Shown one piece after another: positions 1 to 9,583 of a stretch of 64,000 bases of DNA. This DNA comes from Spartinivicinus marinus. GTDB taxonomy: Bacteria; Pseudomonadota; Gammaproteobacteria; Pseudomonadales; Zooshikellaceae. The stretch's first letter is position 1, and each line of letters begins with the position of its first letter. The translations under genes were made by a program, and so were the position numbers. Under the pieces are notes generated by a model, which was given only the letters and a program-made list of their open reading frames with translations, did not search any database and had not been told where the DNA came from. The DNA lies in the NCBI RefSeq assembly GCF_026309355.1, contig NZ_JAPJZK010000001.1, positions 6,282,501 to 6,346,500 on the forward strand. Direction: 5' to 3'.

Positions 1-3000
1 ATGCCCTTTTTAGTGTCGTCTATTTCAATGGCATTAAATCGACTAAATTGTGCTATTGAGCTAATTACCCACCCAGTGATTGCTGTCAGCCGAAGTGATG
101 AAGGAGAACTACTGCAGGTTCATCCTCAACATGACTCCTCCGTGACAACCACTGAAGCTGTCATGCGTTTTGAAGTTGAAAGAGAAAGTGACGCAGCAAA
201 ACTGAAAGAAATTGTTGAGCAAACTCAGCAAACGCTGAGTGATGTTCGCCAAGCAGTCCATGACTGGCCAGCCATGGCGGATAAACTCAACGAAGCCATT
301 CGCAGCGCCGAGCAAGCCAATTTGCCTTTACCAGCAGAAGAGTTGGCCGAAGAGCTGGATTTTTTACGTTGGGTAGCTGAGCACCATTTTACTTTTTTAG
401 GCTTTCGTGTCTACCAGCTAAGTTGCGACCCACAAGACGGCAGTTGTTCCTTAACTCTCGATACTGCATCTAGTTTAGGGACATTTCGTTCATTGGGAGA
501 AGACACACCTAAAATACTGAAACTGTCGCCTTATATGACTGAGCGATTATTGGAGCCATCCTTACTAGTACTAACCAAATCCATTAGTCGCTCTACCGTT
601 CATCGACCCGCTCACTTGGATTACATTGGCATCAAGCGTTATGACGAGGCGGGCAAAGTCATCGGCGAGTGGCGTTTCTTTGGCCTGTATTCTTCTACTG
701 CTTATACGACACCTCATTCTGATATCCCGTTATTACGGCGAAAAGCAGCACACATTTTAGAAAAAGCCAGTATTCCGTTGAATAGCCATAAAGGGAAAAC
801 CCTCCGTAATATTCTAAATCATTATCCCCGCGATGAAATGATGCAGGCCAACTTCCAGCAACTTGAAGATACCGTCCTTGGTATTCTAGAAACGCAGGAA
901 AGACGCCAGCTACGAATATTTATTCGGCCTGATATTTATGGCCGATTTATTAGTGCAATCATCTATGTTCCCCGTGACCGGTATAACACCGAATTACGGT
1001 TAAAGATGCAGAATTTATTATTAAAAATATTTAATGGTCACAGCGTTGAATTTAATGTGCAGTTTTCTGAGCAGATTTCTGCCCGGGTACAATTTACCAT
1101 TCATTGCGAAAATGCTCAGGAAATTCAATACAACACCGAAGAAATTGAAAGCCAAATGACTCGGGCAATGTTGTCATGGATGGATAATGTCAAAATTGCA
1201 TTGAGAGAAAAACTAGGAGAGGCAGAAGCTAATCGTATTTACAAAAGCTATCAGCAAGCCTATCCAGCCGCTTATCGAGATGACTTCGCCACCACTCAGG
1301 CCCTAGTCGACATTCTGCGCATTGAGCAACTTGATGATAACCACCCTCTGTCAACCTATCTTTATCGCCCCCAAGGTAGCTTTGGTAACCTGCACTTTAA
1401 AGTGATTGGCCGTGGTCAAACCATGGCTTTATCTGACGTCTTACCTATTTTGGAACAAATGGGCGTTCGGGTGCTGTCTGCACGCCCTTACACCATTTCG
1501 CCACAAGACCATGAACCTGCCTGGATTATCGATTTTGACATTGCTACTGATAGTGCTGTTGAACTAGATGTGCCCAGCTGTAAAGACGAGTTTCAGGATA
1601 CTTTTGTTAAAGCCTATACCGGTGCCATTGAAAACGACGGGTTCAACAAGTTGGTTGTCGCTGCTGGGTTAAAGTGTCGAAAGACCATCATGCTCAGAGC
1701 AGTATGTAAATACCTATTACAGCTTAAAGTTCCATTCAGCCAAACTTATATGGAGCAAACCCTGGCCCGTAATGCAGTCATCACTCGTTTGTTGACTGAA
1801 CTGTTTAGCTGGAAGTTTGACCCCTATCATCAAGATGAAGAACGTGAGTCTCGGATTGAACAACTGCAAAATAACATTGAGCAATCTCTCAGCTCGGTGA
1901 GCAACCTAGATGAAGATCGGATTCTGCGCCACTACCTCAGTGTTATCCAAGCAATGTTGCGGACCAACTATTATCAGTTGGGCAACGACCATTTACCGAA
2001 AAGCTATCTTTCGTTCAAGCTGAAGCCCACTCAAATAGCCATTGCACCTCAGCCCAGGCCCATGTTTGAAATATTTGTCTATTCACCTTGGGTTGAAGGG
2101 GTCCACATGCGTGGCGGCAAAGTGGCTCGCGGCGGCTTACGCTGGTCAGATCGCAAGGAGGATTTCCGAACAGAAATTCTTGGTCTGGTAAAAGCCCAAA
2201 TGGTGAAAAATGCAGTGATTGTGCCAGCCGGTGCAAAAGGCGGCTTTGTGGCCAAGCAACTACCAGAAGCAGCTGATCGCGATACTATTCAACAGGAAGT
2301 GGTCCATTGCTATACCACCTTCATTTCTGGTTTGCTGGATATCACTGACAACCTGGTGCATGGCCAAACCACGCCTCCCAACCGCGTTGTGCGACACGAT
2401 GCCGATGATCCTTATTTAGTCGTTGCAGCAGACAAAGGCACTGCCACTTTTTCAGATATAGCCAACCAAATTGCCAGTGACTATGGCTTCTGGTTAGGAG
2501 ATGCGTTTGCTTCGGGTGGCAGCAACGGCTATGACCATAAGAAAATGGGGATTACTGCCCGAGGGGCTTGGGAATCTGTTAAGCGATTATTCCTTGAGCA
2601 AGGTGTCAACACCCAACAGCAAGACTTTACCTGCGTAGGGATTGGCGATATGGGCGGCGATGTTTTTGGTAATGGTATGCTGCTTTCTGAGCATATTCGC
2701 CTGGTAGCGGCCTTTAACCATCTGCATATTTTTGTTGACCCTAACCCTAATGCCGCTACTAGTTTTGCTGAACGACAACGGCTGTTTAAGCTGCCCCGTT
2801 CCAGCTGGACAGATTACGACCAGAGCTTACTTTCTAAAGGTGGTGGCATTTATGAGCGGTCATCGAAGCAAATTACCCTATCAGCAGAAGCACAACAGGC
2901 ATTAAACCTGAAAAGTACTACATTAACCCCTAGTGAGTTAATTAAGGCTATTTTAAAAGCGCCCGTTGATTTGCTTTGGAATGGGGGTATTGGTACCTAT

Positions 3001-4518
3001 GTTAAGGCTAGCTCTGAAACCGATGCTGATGTGGGCGACCGAGCCAATGATGCGTTACGGGTCAATGCCAACCAACTTCACTGCAAGGTCATTGGTGAAG
3101 GCGGTAACTTAGGCTTTACCCAGCTGGCCCGGGTAGAGTTTGCCCAGGACGGTGGCTATGTGACTACTGATGCTATCGACAACTCTGCTGGGGTTGACTC
3201 GTCAGACCATGAGGTCAACATCAAGATTGCCGTGAGTCAAGTCGTTGAAAATGGTGATATGACCATTAAACAGCGCAACCAGCTGTTGGCTGAAATGACT
3301 GATGAAGTGGCTGAACTGGTGTTAAAGCATAATTATCAGCAAAGCCAGATACTTAGCATTACCAACCAGTTTGCTGCAGAGCTACTACCTGAACAGACCC
3401 AACTGATTCACCAGCTAGAAAAGCAAAAACGCTTAAAGCGCAAGCTGGAGTTTCTTCCTAATGACGAGCAAATAGCTGAGCGGCAGCAAAACCAGCAAGG
3501 CTTTTCTCGCCCTGAGCAAAGCGTGCTATTGGCCTACAGCAAAATTAAGCTGCATGATGAGCTGGTCGCATCGGATATCAGCTCAGATAAAGATATCAGT
3601 AAATTACTGGCAGACTATTTTCCTCAGCCCTTAGTTACCCAGTGCCAGCAAGCTTTGGGAAGTCATCCACTTAAGTCTGAAATTATTGCTACCCACCTAA
3701 CCAATCTTGTAGTAAACCGGATGGGTCCTACTTTCTACCTACGAGTGCAAGAACAGATTAACAGCAGCCCAGCGGATATCGTGCGGGCTTATATGACAGC
3801 GAATGCAGTCTTAAAGCTAGACAGCCTCTGGCATGCAGTTGACAGCTTACAAACCAACCTGTCACATAGGGTGTTAAACGAGCTGTTCCTTGGCCTGCAG
3901 GAAGTCGCTGAAAAAGTAACCGTTTGGTTGCTACGTCATGAAACCTGGCCACTCCCCATTAGTAAAGTGGTTGAGAAGTATCGTGATCCATTAAACAGTG
4001 TGGTTGAAGTACTTCCCAAAGTCCTGACTGGGAGTAATTCTCAGCACTTTAGTCAGCTTCTTAACCACTACACAGCAAATGGGGTTCCTGCCAATCTGGC
4101 TTCGTCACTGGCAACCTGCCGCTACCTCTATAGCAGTCTGGATATTGTAGCGGTAGCATTAAATCAGGGAGAAGCTGTCAATACGGTTGCGTCGCTGTAT
4201 TTCGCCTTAGATAACCAATTAAACTTGTCATGGTTCAGGCAAAGTATTAACACCCTGCCCCAGCGTAACTTATGGCAGCGCAAAGCCCGTATTACCTTGG
4301 CAGATGAATTGGATCTAGCCCTCAGGCAAGTATGTATCCAATTGATTTTACAAACCGACACGGTAACCAAGCCAAGTGAACGTTTGAATTGCTGGTACAA
4401 CAATAATATGGCTCGTTTAAAACACAGTCAGTCGTTGATGACTGAAATGCAAGCAGCTCCTCAGCAGGATTTAGCCATGTTATCAGTGGCCGTCAAAGAG
4501 TTACGTCGCTTAACCTGA
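1..4518 (+). CDS. gdhB: NAD-specific glutamate dehydrogenase, large (GDH-180 type), 5' end outside window
   Basis: Oxidative deamination of glutamate to 2-oxoglutarate and ammonia in the cytoplasm, NAD-linked. The 1505 residues visible match the large bacterial NAD-GDH family, normally about 1600 residues. The N-terminal regulatory part is therefore missing at the window edge, and the ATG at position 1 is probably an internal methionine. Family hallmarks seen include VHMRGGKVARGGLRWSDR near residue 700, AGAKGGF near 745, SGGSNGYDHKKMG near 840 and GDMGGDVFGNGM near 883. The following genes degrade arginine to glutamate, so this enzyme would take the product into the TCA cycle. The product call is secure; the true start is not visible. 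Confidence 0.95.
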   Translation: MPFLVSSISMALNRLNCAIELITHPVIAVSRSDEGELLQVHPQHDSSVTTTEAVMRFEVERESDAAKLKEIVEQTQQTLSDVRQAVHDWPAMADKLNEAIRSAEQANLPLPAEELAEELDFLRWVAEHHFTFLGFRVYQLSCDPQDGSCSLTLDTASSLGTFRSLGEDTPKILKLSPYMTERLLEPSLLVLTKSISRSTVHRPAHLDYIGIKRYDEAGKVIGEWRFFGLYSSTAYTTPHSDIPLLRRKAAHILEKASIPLNSHKGKTLRNILNHYPRDEMMQANFQQLEDTVLGILETQERRQLRIFIRPDIYGRFISAIIYVPRDRYNTELRLKMQNLLLKIFNGHSVEFNVQFSEQISARVQFTIHCENAQEIQYNTEEIESQMTRAMLSWMDNVKIALREKLGEAEANRIYKSYQQAYPAAYRDDFATTQALVDILRIEQLDDNHPLSTYLYRPQGSFGNLHFKVIGRGQTMALSDVLPILEQMGVRVLSARPYTISPQDHEPAWIIDFDIATDSAVELDVPSCKDEFQDTFVKAYTGAIENDGFNKLVVAAGLKCRKTIMLRAVCKYLLQLKVPFSQTYMEQTLARNAVITRLLTELFSWKFDPYHQDEERESRIEQLQNNIEQSLSSVSNLDEDRILRHYLSVIQAMLRTNYYQLGNDHLPKSYLSFKLKPTQIAIAPQPRPMFEIFVYSPWVEGVHMRGGKVARGGLRWSDRKEDFRTEILGLVKAQMVKNAVIVPAGAKGGFVAKQLPEAADRDTIQQEVVHCYTTFISGLLDITDNLVHGQTTPPNRVVRHDADDPYLVVAADKGTATFSDIANQIASDYGFWLGDAFASGGSNGYDHKKMGITARGAWESVKRLFLEQGVNTQQQDFTCVGIGDMGGDVFGNGMLLSEHIRLVAAFNHLHIFVDPNPNAATSFAERQRLFKLPRSSWTDYDQSLLSKGGGIYERSSKQITLSAEAQQALNLKSTTLTPSELIKAILKAPVDLLWNGGIGTYVKASSETDADVGDRANDALRVNANQLHCKVIGEGGNLGFTQLARVEFAQDGGYVTTDAIDNSAGVDSSDHEVNIKIAVSQVVENGDMTIKQRNQLLAEMTDEVAELVLKHNYQQSQILSITNQFAAELLPEQTQLIHQLEKQKRLKRKLEFLPNDEQIAERQQNQQGFSRPEQSVLLAYSKIKLHDELVASDISSDKDISKLLADYFPQPLVTQCQQALGSHPLKSEIIATHLTNLVVNRMGPTFYLRVQEQINSSPADIVRAYMTANAVLKLDSLWHAVDSLQTNLSHRVLNELFLGLQEVAEKVTVWLLRHETWPLPISKVVEKYRDPLNSVVEVLPKVLTGSNSQHFSQLLNHYTANGVPANLASSLATCRYLYSSLDIVAVALNQGEAVNTVASLYFALDNQLNLSWFRQSINTLPQRNLWQRKARITLADELDLALRQVCIQLILQTDTVTKPSERLNCWYNNNMARLKHSQSLMTEMQAAPQQDLAMLSVAVKELRRLT

Positions 4519-4534
4519 TAGACAGTTTTAACCA

Positions 4535-4557
4535 GCTGCCAGCTCAACGCTGGCAGC
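4535..4557 (+). other. GC-rich hairpin between gdhB and astC
   Basis: Perfect 9-bp inverted repeat GCTGCCAGC / GCTGGCAGC with a 5-nt loop, 17 bp after the gdhB stop. There is no T-tract after it, so it is not a classical intrinsic terminator. It may stabilise the gdhB mRNA 3' end or reduce read-through into astC. Confidence 0.5.
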
Positions 4558-4577
4558 CACGGAGCAACACCAAGGAA

Positions 4578-4600
4578 TTACTCAAGCGCTAGTTGAGTAA
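4578..4600. promoter_or_regulatory. inverted repeat upstream of astC, possible operator
   Basis: Perfect 8-bp inverted repeat TTACTCAA / TTGAGTAA separated by 7 nt, ending 25 bp before the astC ATG. Symmetry and position suit a regulator site for the arginine operon. It does not match an ArgR box of the TGAATWWWWATTCA type well, so the regulator is unknown. Confidence 0.35.
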
Positions 4601-4625
4601 ACAAGAAAACTAAAGAGGTAAGATA

Positions 4626-5852
4626 ATGACAGATCAAACACTGACTCGTGATCTTTTTAATGATGTGATGGTACCGAACTACAATCCACAAACCATCATT
4701 CCAGTCCGCGGTAAAGGATCACGTGTTTGGGACCAGCAAGGTAATGAGTTCATAGATTTTGCTGGCGGCATTGCAGTCAATGCACTGGGGCACTGTCACC
4801 CCCGCTTGGTAGCAGCTCTAAAAGATCAAGCTGACAAGCTATGGCACTTAAGTAATGTTTACACCAACGAACCAGCCTTAGCATTAGCAAAAAAGCTCAC
4901 TGAGCTGACCTTTGCCGATAAAGTGTTTTTTGCCAATTCCGGTGGTGAAGCTAATGAAGCGGCTTTCAAACTGGCCCGCAAATATGCCTACGACAACGTT
5001 GGTCCAGAGAAAAACGAAATCATCTCATTTACTCAATCCTTCCATGGTCGGACACTATTTACCGTTTCAGTGGGAGGCCAACAAAAATACCGTGAAGGTT
5101 TTGAGCCAGTACCCGGTGGTATCACCCACTGCCCTTACAACGACATTGCTGCGTTGGAAGCCGCCATTTCTGATAAAACGTGTGCGGTAGTCATGGAGCC
5201 TGTCCAAGGTGAAGGAGGCATTATCTGTGGCGATCCTGCTTTTATTAAGCGCGCTCGTGAGCTATGTGATCAATACAACGCCTTATTAGTCTTTGACGAA
5301 GTTCAAAGTGGTATGGGCCGTACTGGTGAGCTTTATGCCTATATGGGTTACGGCATTGAACCCGATATTCTCAGTACCGCCAAAGCATTAGGGGGCGGCT
5401 TTCCAATTGGCGCCATGTTAACCACTGATAAGGTGGCTCCAAGCTTAGGCTTTGGTACTCATGGCAGCACCTATGGCGGTAACCCGCTCGCTTGTGCAGT
5501 GGCCAACGAAGTGGTTGATATTATCAATGACCCACAAGTGCTGGCAGATGTATTAAGAAAACGTCAACTGTTCGACGATGGCCTGAATGCAATTAATGAA
5601 AAACATCAAGTATTTACTGAGTTAAGAGGCAAAGGCTTACTAGTTGGAGCAGCACTCAAACCTGAATGGCATGGCAAAGCAGCTAAATTCTTAGCCGCTG
5701 CGAGAGAACATAAGACTATGATCCTAGTGGCTGGACCTAATGTCATTCGGATGGCACCGTCATTGGTCATTCCTGATGAAGACATCAAAGAAGGTTTAGC
5801 AGGACTTGAAAAAGGTATTGCTGATGTCGTGGCTGCTGGGCCAGACGCTTAA
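4626..5852 (+). CDS. astC: succinylornithine/acetylornithine aminotransferase (AST step 3)
   Basis: PLP-dependent class III aminotransferase, 408 aa, the usual length for AstC/AruC/ArgD. It converts N2-succinylornithine plus 2-oxoglutarate to succinylglutamate semialdehyde and glutamate. Visible motifs include [18 protein letters not shown] (PLP phosphate region), [12 protein letters not shown], and the PLP lysine in [13 protein letters not shown] near residue 253. The start ATG has the purine-rich AAGAGGTAAGATA before it. It is first in the arginine succinyltransferase gene set. ArgD activity cannot be excluded from sequence, but the context supports a catabolic role. Confidence 0.95.
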   Translation: MTDQTLTRDLFNDVMVPNYNPQTIIPVRGKGSRVWDQQGNEFIDFAGGIAVNALGHCHPRLVAALKDQADKLWHLSNVYTNEPALALAKKLTELTFADKVFFANSGGEANEAAFKLARKYAYDNVGPEKNEIISFTQSFHGRTLFTVSVGGQQKYREGFEPVPGGITHCPYNDIAALEAAISDKTCAVVMEPVQGEGGIICGDPAFIKRARELCDQYNALLVFDEVQSGMGRTGELYAYMGYGIEPDILSTAKALGGGFPIGAMLTTDKVAPSLGFGTHGSTYGGNPLACAVANEVVDIINDPQVLADVLRKRQLFDDGLNAINEKHQVFTELRGKGLLVGAALKPEWHGKAAKFLAAAREHKTMILVAGPNVIRMAPSLVIPDEDIKEGLAGLEKGIADVVAAGPDA

Positions 5853-5901
5853 AGCCTGCAATCACTCTTAAATTCTCACAAGCCACCTCCTCTCTTAGCA
5901 A

Positions 5902-6065
5902 AGAGGCTGCCGGATATGGGGTGGCAGGGTGTTCTGTAGCTAAGGCATGGATGCCTTTTTAGCGCTTGATGGGCCAGGGACGGCACTTCAAGAGCGGCGG
6001 AAGAATAGCCTGTTATTCCATATCGGACACTAAATTTACTTTCGGCACCCTTTTGCAACACCCTC
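5902..6065 (+). mobile_element. dispersed repeat copy A (MITE-like)
   Basis: About 164 bp, related to copies near 30.5 kb and 9.5 kb. Positions 5991-6030 match 30595-30634 at 39 of 40 bases. The right end reads CTTTTGCAACACCCTC, the complement of a terminal repeat seen at 30499 and 63110. The left end keeps GAGGCTG but has lost the GCAAAAG part. A minus-strand reading contains VRYGITGYSSAAL, which recurs in the GspK leader. It encodes no transposase, so it is called a non-autonomous element. It lies between astC and the M20 gene. Confidence 0.7.
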
Positions 6066-6078
6066 TTTTCAAAGAGGG
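6061..6078. repeat. short palindrome at the right edge of repeat copy A
   Basis: CCCTCTTT TC AAAGAGGG, a perfect 8-bp inverted repeat with a 2-nt centre, overlapping the right end of copy A. A similar CCTCTCTTAGCAAAGAGG lies at the left side (about 5889-5906), so the element appears bracketed by related small palindromes. It could be part of the element or act as a transcript hairpin. Confidence 0.45.
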
Positions 6079-6300
6079 AAGTTTTATAGTGCCAGAATGC
6101 TAACCGCCTTTTTTACGACAACTCACTAAGGAAAGCCCCCTACATACCAAAAACCACTGCTGCAATTAGTCCTCATTTAGCAAGTTACGACCTTTTACTG
6201 ATAAATCCTGTCGCAATCCCATCATTCCCTCTCTAGTCTCTATGTCCTTTTTTCGAAATAATGTGCAGTAAGGAAAGCTGAGACAATGATAAGTGGTTAA
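6079..6300 (+). other. leader region of the M20 gene, nothing recognised
   Basis: 222 bp AT-rich stretch between repeat copy A and the M20 gene. No open reading frame, RNA gene or clear sigma-70 promoter was recognised. Together with copy A it makes an unusually long 448-bp gap inside the ast gene set, so a secondary promoter here is possible. Confidence 0.3.
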
Positions 6301-7530
6301 ATGAATAATAAGACCTTTGCTCCCTACCTAGATTGGCTCGACAGCCAGCATGATGACATGCTTAATCAGACCATTGAACTGGCCAATATTAACTCTGGCA
6401 GTCTCAATGCGGCAGGTGTTAATCAAGTTCGCCAAAAGCTGGCTGAGCTGACTCGCCCGCTTAATGGTGAGCAAACTACTATTGCTATGCCTGACTATGA
6501 ACAAATCAACGATCAAGGCGAGGTCATCAATTCCCCCTTGGGTGATGCACTCAGTATTGTAAAGCGCCCTGATGCCCCATTTCGGGTATTTCTCTGTGGC
6601 CACATGGATACCGTGTTTGGTATTAATCACCACTTCCAATCTATTCGCTGGCTGGATGACAACACCCTCAATGGCCCCGGGGTTACCGACTTAAAAGGTG
6701 GCATTATGGTGATGCTGAAAGCTTTAGAGTGCCTCGAACGCAGCCCTTTTGCTGAAAAAATTGGTTGGGAAATTCTGTTTAACCCCGATGAAGAAATCGG
6801 CTCACCCAGCTCGAAAACCTTATTTGCTGGTTGTGCCGAACGTAACCATGTGGGGTTGATCTATGAACCTTGCTTTCCTGATGGTGACCTGGCGGGCGCA
6901 CGCAAAGGGAGTGGTAATTTCACCGTGGTATGCCGAGGCAAAGCCGCTCATGCTGGTCGTGAGCATCATCTGGGTCGCAATGCGATTCGGGCCCTCAGCG
7001 ACTTTATCAGTCAGTTAGATGACTTAAATGGCCAGCGAGACGGGGTGACTATCAACCCAGGCTTTATTCAAGGTGGCGGTCCAGTCAATATTGTGCCGGA
7101 TTTGTGTATCAGCAAATTCAATATCCGTCTCCATAATCCTGCTGATGAAAACTGGTGTTTAGAACAGCTTAATCAACTGGTTGAACAGATTAATCAGCGG
7201 GATGGGATTAGCTTAACCTTACATGGAGAGTTTGGTCGCAAGCCGAAAGTGCTCTCTAACGCTAATACCAAACTGTTTGAATTAGCTCAAAGCTGCGGCC
7301 AAGAATTAGGTTTACATATTACCTGGAAACCAACGGGTGGTTGCTGTGATGGCAATAACCTGGCAGCCCATGGTTTACCCAATATTGATACCCTGGGGGT
7401 TCAAGGGGGCAATATTCACAGTGATCAAGAGTATCTAAAGGTAGATAGCCTGGTCACTCGCGCCAAATTATCCGCGTTATTACTGTTTAAGCTGGCTACT
7501 GGTGACCAGCAAGCCTGGCTGGAGCGCTAA
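6301..7530 (+). CDS. M20-family metallo-amidohydrolase, candidate succinylglutamate desuccinylase substitute
   Basis: 409 aa zinc amidohydrolase of the M20/ArgE/DapE/CPG2 type. Metal-site motifs are visible: H101 and D103 in GHMDTVFG, D near 129 in GVTDLKGG, E164-E165 in NPDEEIGS and H373 near GNIHSDQEY. The family hydrolyses N-acyl or amide bonds of amino-acid derivatives in the cytoplasm. It sits inside the arginine succinyltransferase genes, one nucleotide before an astA-like gene, and no astE is present. Cleavage of N-succinylglutamate to succinate and glutamate would fit; this is inference from context. A peptidase or deacylase with another substrate remains possible. Confidence 0.85.
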   Translation: MNNKTFAPYLDWLDSQHDDMLNQTIELANINSGSLNAAGVNQVRQKLAELTRPLNGEQTTIAMPDYEQINDQGEVINSPLGDALSIVKRPDAPFRVFLCGHMDTVFGINHHFQSIRWLDDNTLNGPGVTDLKGGIMVMLKALECLERSPFAEKIGWEILFNPDEEIGSPSSKTLFAGCAERNHVGLIYEPCFPDGDLAGARKGSGNFTVVCRGKAAHAGREHHLGRNAIRALSDFISQLDDLNGQRDGVTINPGFIQGGGPVNIVPDLCISKFNIRLHNPADENWCLEQLNQLVEQINQRDGISLTLHGEFGRKPKVLSNANTKLFELAQSCGQELGLHITWKPTGGCCDGNNLAAHGLPNIDTLGVQGGNIHSDQEYLKVDSLVTRAKLSALLLFKLATGDQQAWLER

Positions 7531-7531
7531 T

Positions 7532-8569
7532 ATGCTAATTGTCCGGCCTGTGACTCATAATGATTTACCTGCGCTAGAGCGACTCGCGATTATTTGCGGA
7601 GGCCGTTTAACCACCCTGCCCGCTAATCGTGATCACTTAAGCAGTATTATTAGCTCCACCCAACGCTCGCTAAAACAGTTAAATCATGAGCCTGGAGGTG
7701 AAAGCTTTCATTTCGTATTGGAAAACCAGGCCACCCAGGAAATTATTGGTGTATCCGGTATTGAAGCGGTAATTGGTTTAAAGTGGCCTTTTTACAATTA
7801 CCGGATTAGTTCAGTGGTTCATGCATCACCTGAATTACAAATCCATAACCGTATTCCTGCATTACACCTTTGTCAGGATTACGCCGGTTCTACTCGATTA
7901 TGTACGTTATTTATTGACCCGCAATATCAACGAGAGCACCACTATCAACTCCTTTCAAAAGCCCGCTTGTTATTTATCAACCTAGCATTAAGCCGGTTTG
8001 CTGAGCGAACTATTGTCGAATTGCAAGGAGTATTAGATAAAGAGGGGAAATCCCCCTTTTGGGAGTGCCTAGGCAAACATTTTTTCAGTATGGATATTGC
8101 CAAAGCAATTTATTTAGTGGGTATTAACTCCAACGCATTTATTGCCACCTTAATGCCACAATATCCAGTGTATGCTCCCTTACTAAGCAAAGAAGCCCAG
8201 GCAATTCTTGGTAAGCCGAGGGAAGATGTGACTTTCAACATGGAATTACTTAAGCAAGAAGGCTTTCAACACCGGGGTTATATGGATATTTTTGATGCCG
8301 GTCCAACGTTGGAAGCTGATACCAAAAAGCTTAAAACCATTAGTAATAGCCAACAATGTCAACCAGTCATTGGTGAAAGAACCAGCCCAGAACCATCCGT
8401 TGATCAGTGGTATTTAGTAAGCAATCAATTACAACCCCAATATCGTTGCATGTTAATTCCCTTTAACCCTGAGCAGCCAGTACTGTCTGAAGCAGAAGCC
8501 AGCGCACTACTGTTATCAAAAGGTGATCATATTCAGTACTCACCGGTTCAATTGAGCACCCCTAATTAA
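7532..8569 (+). CDS. astA: arginine/ornithine N-succinyltransferase, first copy (divergent)
   Basis: 345 aa, AstA/AruF/AruG family (GNAT-like fold): arginine plus succinyl-CoA gives N2-succinylarginine. It opens MLIVRPVTHNDL. It keeps family features such as FYNYRISSVVHASPEL, CTLFIDPQYQ, LLSKARLLFINLA, GKSPFWECLGKHFFSMD and YMDIFDAGPTLEA. ATG at 7532 is chosen because it aligns with the family start, follows the M20 stop by one base, and has GGAG 8 bases upstream. A longer frame from 7502 would overlap the M20 gene. It is more diverged than the second copy at 9768. By analogy with the AruF/AruG heterodimer of Pseudomonas, the two may be subunits of one enzyme. Confidence 0.88.
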   Translation: MLIVRPVTHNDLPALERLAIICGGRLTTLPANRDHLSSIISSTQRSLKQLNHEPGGESFHFVLENQATQEIIGVSGIEAVIGLKWPFYNYRISSVVHASPELQIHNRIPALHLCQDYAGSTRLCTLFIDPQYQREHHYQLLSKARLLFINLALSRFAERTIVELQGVLDKEGKSPFWECLGKHFFSMDIAKAIYLVGINSNAFIATLMPQYPVYAPLLSKEAQAILGKPREDVTFNMELLKQEGFQHRGYMDIFDAGPTLEADTKKLKTISNSQQCQPVIGERTSPEPSVDQWYLVSNQLQPQYRCMLIPFNPEQPVLSEAEASALLLSKGDHIQYSPVQLSTPN

Positions 8570-8643
8570 GTCATTTAACCAGAATTATTAGCCGTGAAGA
8601 AACACAGCAACTGATAGTAATTAAGTAGTAATAGGAAGTTGTC

Positions 8644-9444
8644 ATGAGAAAAATTGACCCGTTAATGAATGCCATGTGGCAAGATTATTTAAACCTCAAC
8701 CCTGATGCACAGAAAATTTATCAGTTATTTTCTGACCAAAATGATGAACAAGTCATTAACGACCATATTGCCTTACGTACTTTTAATGTAGCTAAAGTGT
8801 CAATAAACCAAGTAGCCAAACCTTTTATTGAAGCCGGTTACGAGGCTGCTGGAGAATATGAATTTAAAGCAAAGAAGCTTTATGCCAAGCATTTTCAACA
8901 TGAAGATCCAAATTTGCCCAAAATATTTATCAGCGAATTACTGGTTGAACAGCTTTCTCAAGAGACCCGCGCTATCATTGAGTATTTAGTTGAGCAAATT
9001 CCAGCAGATGCAGTCACTGCAGATGATTTCTGTTTTTCTGGCCGTCATTGGAATACAGATTATGCTACTTACCAGCAATTACTGGCAGAAAGTGAATATG
9101 CCGCCTGGATGAGCGCATTTGGCTATCGTCCAAACCACTTTACAGTATATATTAATGCCCTAAAATCCCATCAGTCACTGGAAGCTGTTAATCAATTCCT
9201 GCTTGATCAAGGGTTCAAACTTAACACCAGTGGAGGACTCATTAAAGGGTCACCTGACGTCTATCTGGAGCAGTCTGCAACGTTAGCCAATAAAACAGCA
9301 GTTCAATTTAATGACCAAACTGTAGCAATTCCCAGCTGTTTCTATGAGTTTGCACGTCGCTACCCACTACCTTCAGGGGAGCTATATCAAGGGTTTGTTG
9401 CTCAGTCAGCTGATAAAATTTTTGAAAGTACCGATGCCAGGTAA
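8644..9444 (+). CDS. short DUF1338 (HglS-related) non-heme iron dioxygenase-like protein
   Basis: 266 aa, DUF1338 family. Visible family segments are NDHIALRTFN near residue 41, YEFKAKKLYAKHF near 77, FISELLVEQL near 97, GYRPNHFTVYINAL near 160 and SCFYEFARRYPLPSGELYQGF near 230-250. The likely metal ligands are the histidines of NDHIALRT and PNHFT and the glutamate of CFYEFARR. HglS, a longer relative, converts 2-oxoadipate to 2-hydroxyglutarate in lysine catabolism. This short form lies between two astA-like genes, which suggests a 2-oxo acid or amino-acid catabolic role; its substrate is unknown. The ATG follows AGGAAG at good spacing. Confidence 0.85.
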   Translation: MRKIDPLMNAMWQDYLNLNPDAQKIYQLFSDQNDEQVINDHIALRTFNVAKVSINQVAKPFIEAGYEAAGEYEFKAKKLYAKHFQHEDPNLPKIFISELLVEQLSQETRAIIEYLVEQIPADAVTADDFCFSGRHWNTDYATYQQLLAESEYAAWMSAFGYRPNHFTVYINALKSHQSLEAVNQFLLDQGFKLNTSGGLIKGSPDVYLEQSATLANKTAVQFNDQTVAIPSCFYEFARRYPLPSGELYQGFVAQSADKIFESTDAR

Positions 9445-9480
9445 CTGATGACCAATAACATATAATTCAATGCCCAAAGC

Positions 9481-9583
9481 GGAATTTGCAAAAGCATGTT
9501 AAAAGTAAATTTACTGTTTGATATGGAAAAACAGCTACGGAATACCCTGTTCTCCCATATTCGGTCACTTTTGCGATAACCTA
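9481..9583 (-). mobile_element. dispersed repeat copy C (short, inverted relative to copy A)
   Basis: About 103 bp bounded by GGAATTTGCAAAAG on the left and CTTTTGCGATAACC on the right, imperfect inverted ends of the same type as the other copies. Read on the minus strand it matches copy A at both sides (ATATGGG..ACAGGGT.TTC.GTAGCT and TTCCATATC...AGTAAATTTACTTT). The middle, including the 40-bp block shared by A and B, is deleted. It sits in the 323-bp gap between the DUF1338 gene and the second astA. Confidence 0.6.

Noticed and set aside
5876-6061. 61-codon minus-strand frame between astC and the M20 gene
   Set aside because: It is the reading frame of repeat copy A, not a gene, though its VRYGITGYSSAAL peptide recurs in GspK.
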